From Hirsutella rhossiliensis (lineage: Eukaryota; Ascomycota; Sordariomycetes; Hypocreales; Ophiocordycipitaceae): a stretch of 64,000 bases of DNA. Where the stretch lies: NCBI RefSeq assembly GCF_020360975.1, contig NW_025408672.1:2480001-2544000 (forward strand), in the 5' to 3' direction. Of this stretch, positions 59,420 through 64,000 are shown piece after piece. The translations under genes and the position numbers were made by a program. A model generated the notes under the pieces. It did not search any database and was not told where the DNA came from. It saw only the letters and a list, made by a program, of their open reading frames with translations. The first letter of the stretch is position 1. Every line of letters begins with the position of its first letter.

Positions 59420-59633
59420 CCTAGGGGCCCTAGGGCCCTTAGGGGGGAAAATCACCGCGCGGGAGGAACCAGACTGACCTTTCCTTTATTATTGCCTTTA
59501 TAGCTACCCTTTCCCTAATTGGTTGTAAGCCCCCGGGCTCTATAGCTAGCTAGGACTGCTAATAGGGGCCTAGGCCCCTACTAGCCTCGCCATGGCCCTA
59601 GAGGCTGCATGCGAGTAATGATATAAAAAAAAA

Positions 59634-59837
59634 GATGCAGTTGTTGATCTCTAAAGAGCTCCCCCAGTGAGCTGTGGTTACCCCCTTGTCTTTATATAGG
59701 TCCTGCCGCGCCTCGTGATCCCCACTTCGGGTCTCTAAGCGTGTGACACACGCCGTGAATATATTTAGGCAATGACTATGCGCGCCGAACCACTTTGCTT
59801 ACGGACGCCGCCTTACGGACCCGGGTTAACATCATCC
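59634..59837. other. Intergenic stretch after the LINE
   Basis: Normal CA/TG content; no ORF or repeat recognised. Confidence 0.4.
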
Positions 59838-59976
59838 TCCTCCATCATCTTCATGATCCGTTTTGACCATCAATCAATCAATTGAGTCTATCAATTGCTT
59901 TTTTGGGCAATCCTACTTCGTATAGCTGCCTCTCTGCTGCGTCGGGTGGTGCAAGAAACCCGAGTTTCTGACAAAA
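59838..59976 (+). repeat. Direct repeat A, upstream of the glycosyltransferase
   Basis: About 135 bp, sharing ATGATCCGTT, CAATCAATCAAT, GCCTCTCTGCTGCGTCGG and AAACCCGAGTTTCTG with repeat B (63200-63335). AGAAAC-CCGA-GTTTCT is an inverted repeat in both. It ends 44 bp before the ATG at 60020. It could be a shared promoter element or a small repeat. Confidence 0.6.
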
Positions 59977-60019
59977 GTGCTGTTGCAATCATGTTGCCCC
60001 ATGTCCTTTATGCCGTTCA

Positions 60020-61375
60020 ATGGTTGCAACTGCCACAGGCATTGTGGTTCCTCGTCATTCAATTCTACCCGTGCCGCCTTATAACCTTTATAGCGACGTA
60101 AGCATAACATCCCATGATGCTCCTGCCAAGGCTGAGCAGAACATACATGTCTGTCGATGGACTGTTAATCTGGTACTCATGAGGTAGGGGCAGCACAAGA
60201 AAGGATAAAGATGCATGATCTAGCTAGAAAGAAGCGGCCACAGGGCCCTATTTATGCCGTAGTCAGAGGGACCCTCAGGTGACTTACATAGGCACCAAAC
60301 TGGCCCCATACGTGAGGTCTTTATGGGTCCCCGATACATGGCCTCATAATGATCCTTCAGGTGGCCCTCCCTTGATCCTTCAGGTGACCTACTAACAGCG
60401 GTGCCTATACTAGCCGACAATGTCCTATCGCTAATATGGAACGGACGCTCTAGATTTCTGCGCCTCCTGGAGGCGGCCTCGACCTGGTATCTCAGCGCAC
60501 AGCATAAGCCAGTGCCGGTGCCGAGGAAGCCCAGCTACGAGGCCGGGAGACATGTCAGCCTCGTGGTGCCCACCGTCGACACGCCCAACGAATTTGCGGC
60601 GTCGCTGCGCACGTGGGCCAGCGCCGGCCCCAAGGAGATCATTGTCGTGACGGTCCCGCACGACGCGGCCCGGGTCAGAGCCCTGGTGGCGGCGGCGCTG
60701 GTGCCGGCCGGGGTGCCGGTGACGGTGCTCACGCACCCGCGCGCCACCAAGCGCGGCCAGCTAAGCTGCGGCATCCGCCATAGCACCGGCGCCATCATCG
60801 CCGTCGCCGACGACGATACGTACTGGAAACCCTCGGTGCTGGCACACCTGCTCGCTCCCTTCGAGGACCCCTCGGTGGGCGGCGTCGGCGGCCGGGGCCG
60901 GGCGGCCGCGCCGCCGCCCGGGCGCCATAAGTGGAACTGCTGGGAGGCCGCCGCCGCATTGCGCAACTGGAGGTTCGGAATCAACGAGGCCGCTAATAAT
61001 GCTCTTGGCGGTGGCTGCTTTGTCCTCTCGGGCCGCACCGCCCTATATCGCGCCGAAATCTTACGCCAGGACGCTTTCCTCTACGCCTTTACCCACGACT
61101 ACTGGCTCGGCAAGTACCTCCTCGACTCCGGTGATGATGTGTATATTACACGATGGGTCCAATCGCACGGCTGGTCTATTAGGGTCCAGTCCAATCCCGA
61201 GGCAGAAGTCCTTAGTACTGCTAAAGACTCTTGCGCCTTTCTTAGGCAGTGTACGCGCTGGCATCGCAACTCGATAAGAGTGACCTGGCGAACTGTTTTC
61301 TATATCCCGCGGTTTATGAAGTCGGGTGCCCGTCTTTCTTCCTGGTTATGTATTGGATCACTAATAAATTTCTAA
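60020..61375 (+). pseudogene. Family-2 glycosyltransferase, CPS1/hyaluronan-synthase-like, disrupted
   Basis: Processive polysaccharide synthase family acting at the plasma membrane. An ATG at 60020 opens 44 codons, which run into the conserved frame after removal of the solo LTR at 60152-60419; the LTR itself carries an in-frame TGA (60350). The conserved frame runs 60420-61375. It shows VSLVVPTVDTP (60561), VADDDTYW with the DxD motif (about 60805-60830), LLAPFEDPSVGGVGG, GGCFVLSGRTALYR (61010-61050), DYWLGKYLLDSGDDVYITRW (catalytic Asp, 61100-61160) and RQCTRWHRNS, the Q/RxxRW motif (61243). It stops at TAA 61373 in the first C-terminal membrane segment (WLCIGSLINF), whereas relatives continue with further membrane helices. 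No RIP is visible. Lacking a usable start and C-terminus, it is probably a recent pseudogene unless splicing rescues it. CPS1-like is inference from the motif set. Confidence 0.75.
60152..60419 (-). mobile_element. Solo LTR of the copia family, un-RIPped
   Basis: 268 bp, minus-strand ends TGTCGGCTAG...CCATCGACA, perfect TGTCG/CGACA terminal inverted repeats. Flanked by ATGTC on both sides (60147-60151, 60420-60424). Same length as the RIPped LTRs at 37575 and 45182, which differ from it almost only by C-to-T and G-to-A. It sits inside the glycosyltransferase reading frame. Confidence 0.9.
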
Positions 61376-61924
61376 TAGCAATCCGCGCATGGCAACGCAG
61401 ATTATTAACAACCTTATACGCCCGCTGACTGGAATTATACGCTTGTGGGGGATATTCATCTTTCTAATTGGCATGGAATCCGATGCATTAAGCGGGTAGG
61501 AAGCCTGATTTGCCAAGAGGCGTGATTAATAAAAACTAATATGGTCTATATAGATCGAGATATCCCCTAACCTGGGCTAATATTGCTGTCGAACTCTGTC
61601 ACGATATTACCTTTCTAGTCAAGCACCCTCAGGCACTTACCCTTACGAATATTATTTGCTTTCCACTGTTCCAGCGATTTTATACCTTACAATCACCTTA
61701 CTGCCTCTTTACTATTAACCATGTACGGATAATCTGCTGTCCCCTACTCTATGTATAAGCTGGCCTAATATGATGCGTGTAGACAGGCTGGTTGACTCGA
61801 GATATGGGTCCCGAGTCCGTGTTATATGACGGCCTGCCGATTCAGGCTGCGTCGCGCCCAACCTGGAAGCAGTTCTGGGAGAGGAACCCTTGGTCTCGTC
61901 CAGCTGGTATTGTAACGGTCTCAA
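61376..61924 (+). other. Stretch after the glycosyltransferase, possible decayed C-terminus
   Basis: At 61626-61730 one frame reads LPLRILFAF and LTASLLLTMYG, and another KHPQALTLTNIICF. These loosely resemble the last membrane segments of CPS1-like glycosyltransferases (HP..L..LP..I.F.YFHS.IK.Y.L.T). If real, the C-terminus survives out of frame. Weak evidence. Confidence 0.25.
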
Positions 61925-62780
61925 CTGAGTGTATTGACAAGTAATTGAGCGCCTGCAACGAGTATCCTAAAGCTGGAGAGAAAAGAAAGGAGATAAAAAC
62001 TCGAAGGCCCTAGAGCTCGTATGGGTCTCGTCAAGAGCGGTGCCGAGACTCCTACGGGTTCAACATGATATCCGTGCGTGAGGGAGAACGGGCTGAGACC
62101 TGTGGAGGTACAGTTGCGACTGTTGATGCCAGATGGCAATCGTGGCCGCAGGCAATAGCTCGTCCTAGTTACATGTATTCTGCGCATACGTCGCGAATAT
62201 GCGAATGAACCGCCCGACCTCTTGATTGGCTCTCTCCGTCGCACAATCTGTCTCGGGATGCCACGCTGTCGATAGTCTCTGCCTGATTCGTAACAGCTCG
62301 AATGGCGTCTCCAAATGATGCTTCGGCCCCATACATCAAAGTTCTTCACGAACTGTCGTACGTCCGCATCCAGACCCAGCCAATAGAACCTTGGACTCAA
62401 CAAAGTCTTTGGCGTGTCCCGGCCAGGGTGCCCTGTGAGTGCCGAGTCGTGCGTCTCCTGCATGTGCCGTATGCGTAGGGATTGACTCAATCTCTGCCCG
62501 AAGTTGTGATGATGATAGATGAAGCATTATGCCCACTGCTCTCTCGCCCCAAGGCATGACTTCAATGTTCCTTGACGATATAGGTCACAATGTACCCCTG
62601 TCGCGGCCCGAAGACCTTGACAAGTAGCTGCCACGCCTGCTTGATGTCAGGCTCGGCTTTGGCGTATATACTTCGTACATGTAACATGCCGTCCCGGCTG
62701 GAGTCAACATGAAGCTGATCGTTTCCCGCCCTCGGGACTCCTTCATCTACTTCTTCTGCTGTGGTTGCCACGGCGGCAGG
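61925..62780 (-). pseudogene. Ty3/gypsy integrase relic, not RIPped
   Basis: Minus strand. RHMQETHDSALTGHPGRD and FYWLGLDADVRQFVKNFDVW (62480-62320) match the integrase H2C2 zinc region (ETHDS.L.GHPGRD...FYWPGM..DVRQFV.NCDVC), with both Cys replaced. NCTSTGLSPFSLTHGYHVEP (about 62110-62050) matches the end of the integrase core (RT.TGLSPFFLTHGYHVEP). The catalytic part between is deleted or frameshifted. 62562-62771 may be the preceding RNase H end. The mutations are not of RIP type, so this is an older, point-mutated remnant. Confidence 0.6.
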
Positions 62781-63199
62781 ATTGTCGGGCTGTTGTTCCA
62801 GGGCGCTGTTGGTGTCGTTTGAGCGGCCCCTTGGCCCCCTTGCCGCCGCCTCTCCGCCGCACCCTCTCCCCCCCCCTTACCTGGCGTTGTTGACGTCATT
62901 AGTGCCGTCCCATATGAAGGCACTGCTGCTGCTATGCTTGGGGGGAAGCATTGTCTAGGCCTCCCTCGTTATCTGTGATGATGACACAAAGCTCCAGGAC
63001 CCCAATCTCTCGCCGTATGTCGTCGGGGCGCCTGCAAAGCCACGGATAGCCCACTTCCTTCTCTGTAACGCTGAGGTCAAGGCCGAAGTTGGCTACTCGT
63101 ACTTACCTTATATAGTCAAGGGACTGTTGGGCTGCAAGGCCGTAAGGTCAGGGAGGGGCATAGCTCTCAGCCGCAGCGGGGTGATCCCTCCCCTCAATC
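62781..63199. other. Intergenic stretch, no gene seen
   Basis: GC-rich with a pyrimidine run (about 62845-62880). No supported gene. Confidence 0.4.
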
Positions 63200-63335
63200 A
63201 TCATCAATCTTTATGATCCGTTCTGATAATCAATCAATCAATCGAGTCTCTCTATCAATTGCCCATTCAGGAACTCCTATGACTGCCTCTCTGCTGCGTC
63301 GGAAGGTAACAGAAACCCGAGTTTCTGTCACCAAC
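63200..63335 (+). repeat. Direct repeat B, upstream of the dehydrogenase
   Basis: Counterpart of 59838-59976, same orientation, with the same AGAAAC-CCGA-GTTTCT inverted repeat. It lies 231 bp before the dehydrogenase ATG. Confidence 0.6.
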
Positions 63336-63566
63336 TAACCTACCTAGGTAGTTTTCACCTTGGCAGACACCCCCGGTTCTTGAGGATTTCGATTCATCAT
63401 CTTGTATACATGTATTCAGCTGGGAATGTCCAACTTGACACGTCAATTCACATTGGACACATACATGTAATTAGGGGCTAATATTGATACGGGGGTTTTA
63501 AAGCCGACACTTCCCGCGCTGGACGTTCCCGTACACTTGACATTCAACACACTCGACGGCAAGATC

Positions 63567-64000
63567 ATGACTGCCGCTTCTTCCTCCGCCCCCCACAGAA
63601 CCACCTATCCGTGGCCCAACGCCCCAGACATGGCCCCGGTGGGCTTTACGCCCGAGGCGCTCGACACCGTCTGCTACATGTACCCACATGCAGCCAGCCG
63701 TCGTCAGCCACAATATGAAGTCGAGCACGAGGATCGGCATCTCAACATGCTCCTAGAGCCGCCTGCAACACCACTCGTTGCAGTCGTTGGGGTGGGGTAC
63801 GTTGGAGCATGCCTGGTTGAAGTCTTCTCACGGGAATACGACACGCTGGGTTACGACCTGTCTGAAACCCGCATTAACAACCTGAAGCACGCCTTTTCCC
63901 CCAACTCACGAGTAGTCTTGACAGCCAACCCGCAGCATCTAGAGAAAGCCACGCACTACCTGATTTCGGTGCCCACGCCCCTTCTCCCCGACAAGAGCAT
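63567..64000 (+). CDS. UDP-glucose/GDP-mannose dehydrogenase, 5' part
   Basis: Oxidises a nucleotide sugar twice with NAD+, for UDP-glucose giving UDP-glucuronate in the cytosol. From the ATG at 63567 the frame is open to the window end (144 codons). After a ~69-residue N-terminal extension (MTAASSSAPHRTTYPWP...) comes the NAD-binding Rossmann start VAVVGVGYVGACLVEVFS (GxGYVG). YDTLGYDLSETRINNL follows with the Asp that binds the NAD ribose, and LISVPTPLLPDKS matches the conserved VPTP-L block. The catalytic Cys and central and C-terminal domains lie outside the window. Direct repeat B is upstream. A UDP-glucuronate supplier next to a hyaluronan-synthase-like glycosyltransferase suggests a polysaccharide pathway. 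Substrate choice (UDP-Glc, GDP-Man or other) cannot be settled from this part. Confidence 0.85.
   Translation, partial: MTAASSSAPHRTTYPWPNAPDMAPVGFTPEALDTVCYMYPHAASRRQPQYEVEHEDRHLNMLLEPPATPLVAVVGVGYVGACLVEVFSREYDTLGYDLSETRINNLKHAFSPNSRVVLTANPQHLEKATHYLISVPTPLLPDKS

Larger units (their letters stand above)
53666..59633 (+). mobile_element. Full-length Tad1-type LINE, RIP-inactivated
   Basis: About 6 kb: 5' region, ORF1, ORF2 and a 3' region ending at an A-run (59625-59633). Both frames are open apart from TAA/TAG at CAA/CAG/TGG sites; I saw no frameshift in ORF2. RIP fades after about 59440, so the 3' UTR keeps CA/TG. No clear target duplication was found. Confidence 0.75.

Noticed and set aside
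60401..60421. GTG at 60401 as the start of the glycosyltransferase
   Set aside because: The GTG and the following codons belong to the solo LTR (ends at 60419), and the frame stops at TGA 60350. The native frame continues upstream of the LTR to ATG 60020.
61921..62490. 189-codon ORF as an expressed gene
   Set aside because: It is a gypsy integrase piece lacking its zinc Cys residues and catalytic core.
1..64000. CRISPR array or bacterial operon
   Set aside because: No spacer-repeat periodicity; repeats are eukaryotic transposons, and RIP is fungal.

Overview
The window looks like a repeat block from a filamentous ascomycete (Pezizomycotina) that meets a genic segment at about 59.4 kb. The main evidence is repeat-induced point mutation (RIP). 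From position 1 to about 59.4 kb the dinucleotides CA and TG are almost gone and TA is in large excess, while CG, CC and CT survive. Transposon reading frames are therefore full of TAA/TAG codons that stand where CAA, CAG or TGG once stood, but many are otherwise collinear. I read the elements by looking for protein motifs through these stops. No species call is possible.

Layout. 1-1.93 kb: Ty3/gypsy gag-protease relic split by a tRNA-derived SINE. 1.93-5.04 kb: an unidentified RIPped element whose C-terminal part is Myb/SANT-like. 5.05-7.08 kb: a PIF1-type helicase relic on the minus strand. 7.2-11.35 kb: an inverted repeat around a minisatellite, then a MULE transposase. 11.6-14.35 kb: 5' region and ORF1 of a Tad1-type LINE plus a free LINE 3' unit. 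14.35-27.22 kb: a second LINE split by a chromodomain gypsy element (15489-22439) and a 697-bp solo LTR. 27.22-36.36 kb: a pogo/Fot1-type transposase split by a sister gypsy element (28573-35593). 36.6-49.4 kb: two head-to-head MULE ends forming a ~0.8-kb inverted repeat. The left arm is split by a full copia element (37575-45449), which itself carries a gag-only LTR element (42632-44504). The arms enclose a 2.9-kb un-RIPped island (45723-48625). 49.4-53.7 kb: SINE, a TIR element, solo LTRs and a LINE 3' fragment. 53.7-59.6 kb: a complete LINE.

The genic end holds a broken family-2 glycosyltransferase of the CPS1/hyaluronan-synthase-like type and the start of a UDP-glucose/GDP-mannose dehydrogenase. 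The second would make the UDP-glucuronate that the first family can use, so they read as the remains of a surface-polysaccharide gene pair. A ~135-bp direct repeat lies upstream of both. An un-RIPped copia solo LTR with a perfect target duplication has landed in the glycosyltransferase reading frame.

Points most worth following: exact target-site duplications that order the insertions; a long antisense frame conserved in both gypsy copies; the un-RIPped island with a candidate small secreted cysteine-containing protein and a protein-kinase C-lobe fragment; and the polysaccharide pair. No rRNA, canonical tRNA or CRISPR was found.
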